Assembly (NCBI GenBank): GCA_965200525.1
Contig: OZ241368.1
Location: 5,766,001-5,830,000 of the forward strand
Direction: 5' to 3'
Source: JANNPJ01 sp965200525
GTDB lineage: Bacteria > Actinomycetota > Actinomycetes > Actinomycetales > Kineosporiaceae
Length of the DNA stretch: 64,000 bases
Part shown: one piece after another, positions 41,965 to 51,470 of the stretch
Position numbering within the stretch: position 1 is the first letter of the stretch
Layout of the letters: every line of letters starts with the position of its first letter
Notes under the pieces: model-generated
What the model saw: only the letters and a program-made list of their open reading frames with translations
Databases searched by the model: none
What the model was told of the DNA's origin: nothing
Translations under genes and position numbers: made by a program

Positions 41965-42600
41965 ATGCGCGTGCTCGGAGTCGACCCCGGCCTGACCCGG
42001 TGCGGGCTGGGCGTGGTCGACGGCCTGGCCGGTCGCCGGGTGTCAATGGTCGCCGTCGACGTCATCCGCACCCCGGCGGACGCCGAGCTGGCCCAGCGCC
42101 TGCTCGGCATCTCCGAGGCGATCGAGGGCTGGCTGGACCAGGTCCGCCCCGACGTCGTCGCGGTGGAGCGGGTGTTCAGCCAGAACAACGTGGCCACCGT
42201 GATGGGCACGGCCCAGGCGGCCGGCGTGGCCATCCTGGCCGCGGCCCGGATGGGCATCCCGGTGGTGCTGCACACGCCGAGCGAGGTGAAGGCCGCGGTC
42301 ACCGGATCCGGCCGGGCCGGTAAGGAGCAGGTGGCCACCATGGTCACCCGGATCCTGGCCCTGCCCGAGCGGCCCCGGCCGGCCGATGCCGCGGATGCCC
42401 TGGCCCTGGCCATCTGTCACCTCTGGCGGGACGGCACCAGCCAGCTCACCGGGGCCGGTCCCGGAATGAGTTCCGGGGCGAGTGCCGGGGCGACGCCGGC
42501 CCAGCGGGCCTGGGTCGAGGCCGCGGCGGCGGCCCAGGCGGTCGGCCGAGCGGCGAACCGGTCGGCGAGTCGGGCTCCGGGAGCACGCCGGCGCGGGTAG
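41965..42600 (+). CDS. ruvC: Holliday junction endonuclease RuvC
   Basis: 211 aa from ATG 41965; the longer frame upstream is not coding-like. The four catalytic acids are Asp7 (GVDPG), Glu68 (VERVF), Asp141 and Asp144 (ADAADALALAICH). The C-terminal 50 residues are an Ala/Gly-rich extension. It cleaves four-way junctions with RuvAB. I found no LexA box in the gap after yebC, unlike mycobacterial ruvC. Confidence 0.95.
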   Translation: MRVLGVDPGLTRCGLGVVDGLAGRRVSMVAVDVIRTPADAELAQRLLGISEAIEGWLDQVRPDVVAVERVFSQNNVATVMGTAQAAGVAILAAARMGIPVVLHTPSEVKAAVTGSGRAGKEQVATMVTRILALPERPRPADAADALALAICHLWRDGTSQLTGAGPGMSSGASAGATPAQRAWVEAAAAAQAVGRAANRSASRAPGARRRG

Positions 42601-42638
42601 TCTTCGTACACTTGTTCGGGCTCGGATCGGGAGTGGGA

Positions 42639-43283
42639 TTGATCGCGTCACTGCGTGGACGGGTGCAGGCGTTGCGGCTGGACGCCGCGGTCATCGAGGT
42701 CGGCGGGATCGGGCTGCTGGTGCAGGCCACCCCGGCAACGCTGGCCGAACTGCGGCCGGGCCAGGAGGCCCAGCTGGCCACCAGCATGGTGGTCCGGGAA
42801 GATGCGCTCACCCTGTTCGGGTTCGCCGACGCCGACGAGCGCGACGTCTTCGAGACCGTGCAAACCGTCTCCGGCATCGGGCCGCGGCTGGCGCTGGCCA
42901 TGCTCGCCGTCCACACGCCGGAGGGGTTGCGCTCGGCCGTCGCCACCCAAGACCTGACCGCGCTGATGCGGGTGCCCGGCATCGGCCGCAAGGGGGCCCA
43001 GCGGATCGTGCTGGAGCTGACCGACCGGCTGGGGGCACCCAGCCTGGCCGGGGCGGTCGGCGCGGCAGGCTCGCGGACCGGTCCCGCCGCCGTCCCGGGC
43101 TGGCGGGATCAGGTGCTCGACGCTCTGGTCGGGCTGGGCTGGCCGGCCCGACAGGCCGAACTGGCGGTCGACTCGGTGGTCGGCACCCCTGACTCGGAGA
43201 TCTCGGTCGACGTGGCCGGCGACCCGCCGGACATGGCCCAGGTGCTGCGGGCCGCCCTGCGCCAGCTCGGGCGGACCGGCTGA
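42639..43283 (+). CDS. ruvA: Holliday junction branch migration subunit RuvA
   Basis: 214 aa from TTG 42639 (MIASLRGRVQ), preferred over the TTG at 42612 because GGGAG lies 5 nt upstream and this is the conserved RuvA start. OB-fold N-terminus, then helix-hairpin-helix segments SGIGPRLALAML and PGIGRKGAQRIVLEL, and the RuvB-contacting domain III (LVGLGWPARQAELAV). A rare TTG start may limit RuvA levels. Confidence 0.94.
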   Translation: MIASLRGRVQALRLDAAVIEVGGIGLLVQATPATLAELRPGQEAQLATSMVVREDALTLFGFADADERDVFETVQTVSGIGPRLALAMLAVHTPEGLRSAVATQDLTALMRVPGIGRKGAQRIVLELTDRLGAPSLAGAVGAAGSRTGPAAVPGWRDQVLDALVGLGWPARQAELAVDSVVGTPDSEISVDVAGDPPDMAQVLRAALRQLGRTG

Positions 43284-44416
43284 TGGACGACGCGCGGGCC
43301 TCGGCCGACGAGTCGCTGGAGCTGCTGGCGGCCGAGGCCTCGGTCGACGACCAGGCGATCGACGGCGCGCTGCGACCGCGCCGGCTGGAAGACTTCGTCG
43401 GCCAGCGAGTGGTTCGCGAGCAGCTCACGCTGGTGCTCGAGGCGGCCAAGGCCCGCTCCAGCGCCCCCGACCACATCCTGCTCTCGGGCCCGCCCGGGCT
43501 GGGCAAGACAACCCTGGCCATGATCGTGGCGGCCGAGCTCTCGGCCCCGCTGCGGATCACCAGCGGCCCGGCCATCCAGCACGCCGGCGACCTGGCCGCG
43601 GTGCTGTCCTCGCTGAGCCCGGGCGAGGTGCTGTTCCTCGACGAGATCCACCGGATGGCCCGGCCGGCCGAGGAGATGCTCTACGTCGCGATGGAAGACT
43701 TCCGGGTCGACATCGTGGTCGGCAAGGGCGCCGGGGCCACCGCCATCCCGCTCGACCTGCCGCACTTCACCCTGGTCGGCGCGACCACCCGGGCCGGCAT
43801 GCTGCCGGGCCCGCTGCGCGACCGGTTCGGCTTCACCGGGCACCTCGACTTCTACGACCCGGCCGAGCTGGAGCAGGTGCTGGTCCGCTCGGCCGGCCTG
43901 CTCGGGGTGCGGCTGACCGCGGAGGCCGGCTCGGAGATCGCCGGCCGGGCCCGGGGCACGCCGCGGATCGCCAACCGGCTGCTGCGCCGGGTGCGTGACT
44001 GGGCCCAGGTGCGCGGCGACGGCGTCCTCGACCTGGCCGCGGCTCGGGCCGCGCTGAAGGTCTACGCGGTCGACGAACGCGGGCTCGACCGGCTCGACCG
44101 TTCCGTTCTGGAGGCCCTGTGCCTGCGGTTCGGTGGCGGCCCGGTGGGGCTCTCGACCCTGGCCGTGGCCGTGGGGGAGGAGCCGGAAACGGTTGAGACG
44201 ATGGCCGAACCGTTCCTGGTCCGCGAGGGCCTGCTCGGGCGCACCCCGCGCGGCCGGGTGGCCACGCCGGCGACCTGGGCCCACCTCGGCCTGACCGCAC
44301 CGCCGGGATTCGCCTGGGGCGGTTCCGGTGCGGTCGGCGCCTACGGTTCGTCCACTGCCGCCACGCCGCGGCTGGCCGCGGTGCAGGATCCGCTGTTACC
44401 CGATTTCGACGCCTGA
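43283..44416 (+). CDS. ruvB: Holliday junction helicase RuvB
   Basis: 377 aa; ATG overlaps the ruvA stop (TGATG). Walker A GPPGLGKTT, Walker B LFLDEIHR, sensor GATTRAGMLPGPLRDRFG with the arginine finger, and the C-terminal winged helix. The tail of about 35 residues after TPATWAHLGL is an unconserved extension. Hexameric motor of branch migration. Confidence 0.96.
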   Translation: MDDARASADESLELLAAEASVDDQAIDGALRPRRLEDFVGQRVVREQLTLVLEAAKARSSAPDHILLSGPPGLGKTTLAMIVAAELSAPLRITSGPAIQHAGDLAAVLSSLSPGEVLFLDEIHRMARPAEEMLYVAMEDFRVDIVVGKGAGATAIPLDLPHFTLVGATTRAGMLPGPLRDRFGFTGHLDFYDPAELEQVLVRSAGLLGVRLTAEAGSEIAGRARGTPRIANRLLRRVRDWAQVRGDGVLDLAAARAALKVYAVDERGLDRLDRSVLEALCLRFGGGPVGLSTLAVAVGEEPETVETMAEPFLVREGLLGRTPRGRVATPATWAHLGLTAPPGFAWGGSGAVGAYGSSTAATPRLAAVQDPLLPDFDA

Positions 44417-44586
44417 TTCCCGAATCAGCCGCCCTCGAGCTGATCCGACGAGCCCCGCGCAACCGTGAACCTCTCGGCTGGTTCGTACGTTCACCTCATG
44501 GCGCACGGCGAGCCCGGCGAGCTGTGGGAACATGCACGGTCACCGCTGCGGCATGATGGGTGTTCACTCAAAGGGAAGGACACGAA

Positions 44587-44946
44587 GTGGGCAACTATGC
44601 AGGGCTCCTCTTCCTGCTGCTTCCCCTGTTCCTGCTGTACCTGGTGTTCAGCCGCACGCGGCGGCAGCAACGGGTGTTCGCCCAGGTGCAGGCCGAGCTC
44701 CGGCCGGGGCTGGCCGTGATGACCACGTCGGGCCTGCACGGCACCGTGATCTCGATCGAGGACGCCGGCATCGTCGTCCTGGAGATCGCGCCCGGTGTGC
44801 ACACCCGCTGGGCCCGCGCCGCCATGGCCGAGGTGTTCGATCCCGACCGGGCCGAACCGGGCGACGCCGCGCCGGTCGTCGACCTCACCGACCTCGAACG
44901 AGAAGACCGCACCGACCATGAACGAGAAGACCGCACGCTGACCTAG
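44587..44946 (+). CDS. yajC: preprotein translocase accessory subunit YajC
   Basis: 119 aa from GTG 44587 (GGAAGGA 7 nt upstream). One N-terminal transmembrane helix (LLFLLLPLFLLYLVF), then RRQQRVFAQVQAELRPGLAVMTTSGLHGTV, the YajC core. It works with SecDF, encoded next. The C-terminal tail contains two copies of an acidic-basic EREDRT unit from a 24-bp-period repeat. Confidence 0.92.
   Translation: MGNYAGLLFLLLPLFLLYLVFSRTRRQQRVFAQVQAELRPGLAVMTTSGLHGTVISIEDAGIVVLEIAPGVHTRWARAAMAEVFDPDRAEPGDAAPVVDLTDLEREDRTDHEREDRTLT
44896..44936. repeat. 17-bp direct repeat with 24-bp period in yajC tail
   Basis: GAACGAGAAGACCGCAC at 44896-44912 and 44920-44936, encoding two EREDRT copies at the end of YajC. 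Confidence 0.85.
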
Positions 44947-45012
44947 GCCGATTCGGCTCCCTGCTAGCGACTGCGACGGCGCAGCCGTCACGACGAGAAG
45001 AGACCCGCAACC

Positions 45013-47019
45013 GTGGCACGATCCGGCACCATCTCCCGACCATCTCGGGCGCTGTTCGCTCTGGTGGCACTGCTCATCGTGCTCTACGGGGCGATTGCGG
45101 GCGGGGTCGCCTGGTCCAACGCCAAGTGGGAGCCCGAACTGGCGCTCGACCTGGCCGGTGGCACCCAGATCACCCTGGAGCCCAAGCCGCTGGCCGGGGG
45201 AGCAGCCCCGGCGCTGAGCAAGGAGCAGCTCGACGTAGCCGTCAGTGTGATCCGGCAGCGGGTCAACGGATCCGGCGTGGCCGAGGCCGAGGTGACAACG
45301 CAGGGCACCGGAAAGAACCAGACCATCGTGGTGTCGGTGCCGGGCAAGAACCTCTCGGCCAAGACCAAGGCCCTGATCGAGCAGTCGGCCAAGATGGACT
45401 TCCGGGCGGTGCTGGTTCAGCAGAGCTCGATCCCGCAGCCGACCGCTACGGCCACCCCGACGCCGACCCCGTCGGCATCGAAGGCCGCGGCCAAGAAGTC
45501 GACGGCGAAGGCCACGCCCAAGCCGTCGGCGACCAACGGCCGGATCCTGCCGCAGTCGCTGACCAAGAACGGCCAGGCCGTGCCCCAGGCGGCGGCGAGC
45601 CCGTCGGCCGCCGCGACCAAGGCCGCGGTCAGCGATCCCTCGGCCACCATCCCGGACCCGTCCACCGCGACGACACCCGACCCGACCGCGACGACCGACC
45701 CGAACGCGGCCGCGACCGGCACGAAGAGCGACCTGAACCAGATCACCCAGGCCATCGGGGACAAGTTCACCGCGCTGACCTGCACCAAGGCTGAGGTCGC
45801 GGCGATCCAGTCCGAGGTGCCCGACCCCAAGAAGCCGTTCGTCACCTGCGACTCGGTCGACCCGGTGAAGTACATCCTCGGCCCGGTCGAGGTCGAGGGG
45901 CAGCACGTCAAGAGCGCCAGCGCCGGCCTGGGCCAGAACAGCCAGGGCTTCAACACCGGCGCCTGGCAGGTGAACCTGAACTTCGACGGCACCGGCACCA
46001 AGGAGTTCGCCGACACCACCGAGCGGCTGGCCGGCCTGACCGGGGCCCAGAACCAGTTCGCGATCGTGCTCGACGGCGTGGTCGTCTCCGCCCCGGGTAC
46101 CAACGAACGGATTCCCGGCGGCACGGCGCAGATCAGCGGCAACGGCATCAACCAGGACACGGCCACGTTGCTGGCCAGCCAGCTGAAGTTCGGTTCGCTG
46201 CCGGTCGCGTTCCAGGTGCAGACCCAGGAGACGATCTCCGCCGTCCTGGGCGACTCGCAGCTGAAGAGTGGTCTGCTGGCCGGCCTGATCGGCCTGATCC
46301 TGGTGGTGATCTACTCGCTGCTGCAGTACCGCGCCCTGGGGCTGGTCACCATCTTCAGCCTCGGCATCGCCGGGGCCCTGACCTACGGCACGGTGACCCT
46401 GCTCAGCTGGACCCAGGGGTATCGCCTGAGTCTGGCCGCTGTCACCGGCCTCATCGTGGCCATCGGTATCACCGCCGACTCGTTCATCGTCTACTTCGAA
46501 CGGGTCCGCGACGAGGTCCGCGAGGGCCGGCCGCTCAAATCGGCGGTCGAAGCGGCCTGGAAGCGGGCCCGCCGCACGATTCTGATCTCGGACGCCGTGA
46601 GCTTCCTGGCCGCTCTGGTGCTGTACATCCTGTCGATCGGTAGCGTCAAGGGCTTCGCCTTCACCCTGGGTCTGACCACTCTGATCGACGTCGCGGTGGT
46701 GTTCCTGTTCACCAAGCCGGCGGTCACCCTGCTCTCGCGGACCGAGTTCTTCGGTGGCGGTCACCCGCTGTCCGGGTTCGGCCCGGAGCAGCTCGGCCGG
46801 ACCAATGCCCCCTCCTACGCCGGCCGGGGCCGGGTGCGCACGCCCCCGGAGCGTGCCGGGCAGAGCATCGCCGCCCGCCGGGCGGCCCAGTTGGCGGCCG
46901 AGACCGAGGACGGTTACGGCACGGCTCCGGACGACGATGACCCCGGTGGTGGTTCGGGCAGCGGGTCCAACGGCCGGGTTTCGGCCGGGCGCACGAGCGG
47001 AAACAGGAGGGACGTCTGA
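45013..47019 (+). CDS. secD: protein translocase subunit SecD
   Basis: 668 aa, GTG start. Transmembrane helix 1, then the periplasmic P1 domain with DLAGGTQITLEP (D1 motif), and six C-terminal-half helices including LSLAAVTGLIVAIGITADSFIVYFER. Residues about 140-240 of P1 are a disordered Pro/Thr/Ala/Ser stretch with Lys (PTATATPTPTPSAS and onward), long even for actinobacteria. A cytoplasmic tail of about 90 residues ends the protein. With SecF it uses the proton gradient to pull exported proteins. Confidence 0.95.
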   Translation: MARSGTISRPSRALFALVALLIVLYGAIAGGVAWSNAKWEPELALDLAGGTQITLEPKPLAGGAAPALSKEQLDVAVSVIRQRVNGSGVAEAEVTTQGTGKNQTIVVSVPGKNLSAKTKALIEQSAKMDFRAVLVQQSSIPQPTATATPTPTPSASKAAAKKSTAKATPKPSATNGRILPQSLTKNGQAVPQAAASPSAAATKAAVSDPSATIPDPSTATTPDPTATTDPNAAATGTKSDLNQITQAIGDKFTALTCTKAEVAAIQSEVPDPKKPFVTCDSVDPVKYILGPVEVEGQHVKSASAGLGQNSQGFNTGAWQVNLNFDGTGTKEFADTTERLAGLTGAQNQFAIVLDGVVVSAPGTNERIPGGTAQISGNGINQDTATLLASQLKFGSLPVAFQVQTQETISAVLGDSQLKSGLLAGLIGLILVVIYSLLQYRALGLVTIFSLGIAGALTYGTVTLLSWTQGYRLSLAAVTGLIVAIGITADSFIVYFERVRDEVREGRPLKSAVEAAWKRARRTILISDAVSFLAALVLYILSIGSVKGFAFTLGLTTLIDVAVVFLFTKPAVTLLSRTEFFGGGHPLSGFGPEQLGRTNAPSYAGRGRVRTPPERAGQSIAARRAAQLAAETEDGYGTAPDDDDPGGGSGSGSNGRVSAGRTSGNRRDV

Positions 47020-48245
47020 TGGGTTTCGCCCACTTCGGTAACGAGCTCTACAGCGGACGTCGCAGCCTGCGCTTCATCGGCCTGCGCCGGGTCTGGTACA
47101 GCATCGCCGCGCTGACCATGGTGGTCTCGATCGTCGCCCTGCTGACCCTCAAGCTGAACGCCGGCATCGAGTTCCGCGGCGGATCGCAGTTCGAGCTCAA
47201 GAACGTGTCCAACACCAGCCAGAGCTTCGCCTCCGACGCGGTGAGCTCGGTCGTGCCGGGCACCGAGGTGGTGCCGACCAAGCTCGGCACCAACGGTGTG
47301 CGGATCCAGACCGACAAGCTCAGCAGTGCTGACACCGACAAGGTGACGGCCGCGCTGGCCACCGCCTACAAGGTGCCGGCCGACCAGATCGCCTCGTCGT
47401 TCGTCGGGCCGAGCTGGGGCAAGGACATCTCCAACAAGGCCCTGCAGAGCCTGGTCGTGTTCCTGATCCTGGTCGCGCTGGTGATGGCCGCCTACTTCCG
47501 CACCTGGAAGATGGCTGCCGCCGGTCTGGCCGCCCTGATCCACGACCTGCTGCTGACGGTCGGCGTCTACGCGCTGACCGGCTTCGAGGTGACCCCGGCC
47601 ACGGTCATCGGGTTCCTGACCATTCTCGGGTACTCGCTCTACGACACCGTGGTGGTGTTCGACAAGGTCCGGGAGAACACCGACCGGATCCTGCTGTCCA
47701 CCCGGCGGACCTACGAGGAAGCGGCCAACCTGGCCATCAACCAGACCTTGGTCCGGTCGATCAACACCTCGGTCGTGGCCCTGCTGCCGGTGGCCTCGAT
47801 CCTGTTCATCGGCTCGTTCGTGCTCGGCGCGGGCACCCTGAAGGACATCTCGCTGGCCCTGTTCGTCGGTATCGCCGCCGGTACCTACTCGTCCATCTTC
47901 ATCGCGACCCCGCTGCTGGTCGACCTGCGTCGCCGCGAGCCGGAGCTGTTGGCCCACCGCGACAAGATCCTCAAGCGCCGGGCCGATGCGGCCCGCAAGG
48001 CCGAGAACACCGGGCTCACCCCGATCGAGGACGACGACGTCGACCTCGAGTCGGTCGGCGCCGCAGTGGGCTCCGCCTCCCGGACGGCGACCGGATCCGC
48101 GGGGGTGGTCGACCCGGCCACCGGGACGGGCGCGGCGGCCCCGGCCCGGACGGCCGGCGGGACCGCTCAGCCGGTCGCGCGGGGTCAGCAGCGCCAGCAG
48201 CCGCGCAAGAACGGGAAGTCGCGGCCCGGCAGCTCGCGTCGATGA
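47019..48245 (+). CDS. secF: protein translocase subunit SecF
   Basis: 408 aa; ATG overlaps the secD stop (TGATG). Hallmarks: GIEFRGGSQFEL in the first periplasmic loop, LIHDLLLTVGVYAL, and ILGYSLYDTVVVFDKVREN. The C-terminal 110 residues are a polar cytoplasmic tail rich in Ala, Gly and Arg. Six transmembrane helices. Confidence 0.95.
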   Translation: MGFAHFGNELYSGRRSLRFIGLRRVWYSIAALTMVVSIVALLTLKLNAGIEFRGGSQFELKNVSNTSQSFASDAVSSVVPGTEVVPTKLGTNGVRIQTDKLSSADTDKVTAALATAYKVPADQIASSFVGPSWGKDISNKALQSLVVFLILVALVMAAYFRTWKMAAAGLAALIHDLLLTVGVYALTGFEVTPATVIGFLTILGYSLYDTVVVFDKVRENTDRILLSTRRTYEEAANLAINQTLVRSINTSVVALLPVASILFIGSFVLGAGTLKDISLALFVGIAAGTYSSIFIATPLLVDLRRREPELLAHRDKILKRRADAARKAENTGLTPIEDDDVDLESVGAAVGSASRTATGSAGVVDPATGTGAAAPARTAGGTAQPVARGQQRQQPRKNGKSRPGSSRR

Positions 48246-48781
48246 CCGAGATCGACACCGCCCGGCTGTCGGCCGGGATCCGCGACATCCCGGACTACCC
48301 CTCGGCCGGCATCCTGTTCAAGGACGTAACGCCGTTGCTGGCCGATCCGGTGCTGTTCGCCGAGACGGTCGGGGCGCTGGCGGCCGGGCACGGGCCGGAC
48401 GACGAGCATCCGGTCGACCTGGTGGCCGGGATCGAGGCCCGCGGATTCATCTTCGGGGCCCCGGTCGCGGTCGCTCTGGGCGTCGGCTTCGTGCCGATCC
48501 GCAAGAGCGGCAAGCTGCCGCACACCACCGTCTCGGCCGAGTACGCGCTGGAGTACGGCACCGCCACCATCGAGATCCACACCGACGCCGTCCGGCCCGG
48601 CCAGCGGGTTCTCCTGCTGGACGACGTGCTGGCCACCGGCGGCACGGCCGAGGCGGCGGCGTCGTTGCTGGAGGGCCTCGGGGCCGAGGTCGTGGTCGTG
48701 TCGTTCGTGCTGGAGCTGGGCTTTCTGAACGGTCGCGACCGGCTGCCCGGCCGCGACGTCCGGACCCTGATCACGTTCTGA
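48242..48781 (+). CDS. apt: adenine phosphoribosyltransferase
   Basis: 179 aa, ATG overlapping the secF stop by 4 bp. Type I PRTase fold: DYPSAGILFKDVTPLL, AGIEARGFIFGAPVA, RKSGKLPHTTVSAEYALEYG and the PRPP-binding loop VLLLDDVLATGGTA. Converts adenine and PRPP to AMP. The apt-rel order is that of mycobacteria. Confidence 0.95.
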   Translation: MTEIDTARLSAGIRDIPDYPSAGILFKDVTPLLADPVLFAETVGALAAGHGPDDEHPVDLVAGIEARGFIFGAPVAVALGVGFVPIRKSGKLPHTTVSAEYALEYGTATIEIHTDAVRPGQRVLLLDDVLATGGTAEAAASLLEGLGAEVVVVSFVLELGFLNGRDRLPGRDVRTLITF

Positions 48782-48894
48782 ATCGCAACGAAACGGGAAT
48801 GAACCGACTGGTTCCCTTGCTCTAGCGCCTGAGAGATGCTCAAGCACCGGCGAATGCCGGTCGACGCAGCGAGGCAAGGGCCACTGTCGGGCCC

Positions 48895-48900
48895 TAGACT
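48895..48900 (+). promoter_or_regulatory. -10 TAGACT, rel promoter
   Basis: TAGACT lies 43 nt before the GTG at 48944. If used, transcription starts after the upstream ATG at 48836, supporting the shorter Rel protein. Confidence 0.5.
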
Positions 48901-48943
48901 CGACGATCGAGAGGCCCGGGCGAAAGAGCAGTCGGGAGGGTTA

Positions 48944-51436
48944 GTGTCCGAAGAAGTCGTAGCCAGGGCGGGCGTGGACTCCGCGCTGCCCGCCGGACGC
49001 ATGCCGCGCCCGCTGCTGACGGCTGTCGACAACCCCCCGGACGACGTCGAACCCGGCTCGCCGACCGAGCCGACCGCTGAACCCGAGACGCCCGATCCGC
49101 CGCCGGTCGCCGCCGCGGAGCCGGTTCAGGCCGCACCAGCCGCACCAGCCGCACCCGACGTCCCTGAGGTTCCGGTCTCGCGCACCGAGGGCCTGACCTC
49201 CCCGGCCCGGGTGTTCTCCCGGATCGCCCGCCTCGGCACCGCCCGCACCACCGGATCGCCGCTGCTCGAGCCGCTGCTGCGCACCGTTCGCAGCGCCCAT
49301 CCCAAGGCCGACCTCAGCGTGATCGAGAAGGCGTTCGAGGTGGCGGCCAAGGCCCACGCCGGCCAGAAACGCAAGAGCGGCGACCCGTACATCACCCACC
49401 CGGTGGCGGTCGCCTCGATCCTGGCCGAACTGGGCATGACGCCGCCCACGCTGGCCGCCGCCCTGCTGCACGACACCGTCGAGGACACCGACTACAAGCT
49501 CGAGACCCTGCGCAAGGACTTCGGCGACGAGGTCGCGATGCTGGTCGACGGCGTCACCAAGCTCGACAAGGTCAAGTACGGCGATGCCGCCCAGGCCGAG
49601 ACCGTGCGCAAGATGGTCGTGGCGATGTCCAAGGACATCCGGGTGCTGGTGATCAAGCTCGCCGACCGCCTGCACAATGCCCGCACCTGGCGATACGTGC
49701 CCGCGCACAAGGCCGAGCGCAAGGCCCGCGAGACCCTGGAGATCTACGCCCCGCTGGCCCACCGGCTGGGCATGAACACGATCAAGTGGGAGCTGGAGGA
49801 TCTTTCCTTCGCCACCCTCTACCCGAAGGTGTTCGACGAGATCGTCCGGCTGGTGGCCGAGCGGGCCCCGGCCCGGGAGGACTACCTGGCCCAGGTGCGC
49901 GAGCAGGTCTCGGCCGACCTGCGGGCCGGCAAGATCAAGGCCGTTGTCTCCGGCCGGCCCAAGCACTACTACTCCGTCTACCAGAAGATGATCGTGCGCG
50001 GCCGCGACTTCGCCGACATCTACGACCTGGTCGGGGTGCGGGTGCTGGTCGAGTCGGTCCGCGACTGCTACGCCGTCCTCGGTGCGCTGCACGCGCGCTG
50101 GAACCCGGTGCCCGGCCGGTTCAAGGACTACATCGCGATGCCCAAGTTCAACATGTACCAGTCGCTGCACACCACGGTGATCGGTCCTGAGGGCAAGCCG
50201 GTCGAGATCCAGATCCGCACCCACCAGATGCACCGCCGGGCCGAGTACGGCGTCGCCGCCCACTGGAAGTACAAGGACGACGTCACCGGCCAGGCCGAGG
50301 CCACCCAGTCGACCGACATGACCTGGCTGCGGCAGCTGCTCGACTGGCAGCGCGAGACCGCCGACCCGGGCGAGTTCCTCGACTCGCTGCGGTTTGAGAT
50401 CAACGCCCAGGAGGTCTACGTCTTCACCCCCAAGGGTGACGTCGTGGCCCTGCCGGCCAGCTCGACCCCGGTCGACTTCGCCTACGCCGTGCACACCGAG
50501 GTCGGTCACCGCTGCATGGGGGCCCGGGTCAACGGGCGCCTGGTGCCGCTGGAGAGCCCGCTCGACAACGGCGACGTGGTCGAAGTCTTCACCTCCAAGA
50601 CGGATTCCGCTGGTCCCAGCCGCGACTGGCTCACCTTTGTGCGCAGCGCCCGGGCCCGCAACAAGATCCGCCAGTGGTTCTCCAAGGAGCGCCGCGAGGA
50701 GGCGATCGAGTCCGGCAAGGAGGCGATCGCCAAGGCGATGCGCAAGCAGCACCTGCCGATGCAGCGCCTGATGTCGCACGAGACGCTGGTGACGCTGGCC
50801 AACGAGATGCGCTTCCCCGACATCGCCGGGCTCTACGCGGCGGTCGGTGAGGGGCACACCTCGGCCGCGAGCGTGGTCCAGCGCATGGTCGAGTCGGCCG
50901 GTGGCGAGGCCGGGGCCGAGGAGGACCTGGCCGAGGCGATGACGCCGATGCGCCCGCGCCGGCCCAAGATGGGCGACCCGGGGGTGGTCGTGCGGGGCGT
51001 CGACGACGTCTGGGTCAAGCTGGCCCGGTGCTGCACGCCGGTGCCCGGCGACCCGATCATCGGCTTCGTCACCCGCGGCAGCGGCGTCTCGGTGCACCGC
51101 GAGGACTGCAACAACGTCAGCGGGCTGCGCGAGGAGCCGGACCGGATCGTCGACGTCGAGTGGGCGCCGACCCAGGCCAGCGTCTTCCTGGTGCAGATCC
51201 AGGTCGAGGCGCTGGACCGCAACCGGTTGCTCTCCGACGTCACCCGGGCCCTGTCCGACCACCACGTCAACATCCTGGCCGCGAACGTGTCGACGTCGCG
51301 GGAGCGGATGGCCATCTCGAAGTTCACCTTCGAGATGGCCGACCCGGCCCACCTGGGCCACGTGATCGCGGCGGTCCGGCGGGTGGACGGCGTGTTCGAC
51401 GCCTACCGGATCACCGGCAAGCGCGGCGACGCCTGA
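48944..51436 (+). CDS. relA: bifunctional (p)ppGpp synthetase/hydrolase Rel (RSH)
   Basis: 830 aa from GTG 48944 (GGGAGGG just upstream; the in-frame ATG at 48836 precedes the putative promoter). Order: about 100 disordered N-terminal residues, HD hydrolase domain (HPVAVASILAELGM, HDTVEDTDY), synthetase domain (GRPKHYYSVYQKM, VRVLVESVRDCYA, RFKDYIAMPKFNMYQSLH), TGS (VYVFTPKGDVVALP), helical/zinc-finger region with the CC of LARCCTPVPGDPI, and C-terminal ACT. Both active sites look intact, so it should make and degrade the alarmone. Confidence 0.96.
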   Translation: MSEEVVARAGVDSALPAGRMPRPLLTAVDNPPDDVEPGSPTEPTAEPETPDPPPVAAAEPVQAAPAAPAAPDVPEVPVSRTEGLTSPARVFSRIARLGTARTTGSPLLEPLLRTVRSAHPKADLSVIEKAFEVAAKAHAGQKRKSGDPYITHPVAVASILAELGMTPPTLAAALLHDTVEDTDYKLETLRKDFGDEVAMLVDGVTKLDKVKYGDAAQAETVRKMVVAMSKDIRVLVIKLADRLHNARTWRYVPAHKAERKARETLEIYAPLAHRLGMNTIKWELEDLSFATLYPKVFDEIVRLVAERAPAREDYLAQVREQVSADLRAGKIKAVVSGRPKHYYSVYQKMIVRGRDFADIYDLVGVRVLVESVRDCYAVLGALHARWNPVPGRFKDYIAMPKFNMYQSLHTTVIGPEGKPVEIQIRTHQMHRRAEYGVAAHWKYKDDVTGQAEATQSTDMTWLRQLLDWQRETADPGEFLDSLRFEINAQEVYVFTPKGDVVALPASSTPVDFAYAVHTEVGHRCMGARVNGRLVPLESPLDNGDVVEVFTSKTDSAGPSRDWLTFVRSARARNKIRQWFSKERREEAIESGKEAIAKAMRKQHLPMQRLMSHETLVTLANEMRFPDIAGLYAAVGEGHTSAASVVQRMVESAGGEAGAEEDLAEAMTPMRPRRPKMGDPGVVVRGVDDVWVKLARCCTPVPGDPIIGFVTRGSGVSVHREDCNNVSGLREEPDRIVDVEWAPTQASVFLVQIQVEALDRNRLLSDVTRALSDHHVNILAANVSTSRERMAISKFTFEMADPAHLGHVIAAVRRVDGVFDAYRITGKRGDA

Positions 51437-51470
51437 CCCACCGGCTCGTCCGGACCCCGTGCCGGCCGGC

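Noticed and set aside
44413..44428. terminator hairpin at the end of ruvB
   Set aside because: CTGATTC/GAATCAG is a perfect inverted repeat, but it overlaps the stop codon and leaves a loop of only 2-4 nt with an AT-rich stem, so it is weak as a terminator.
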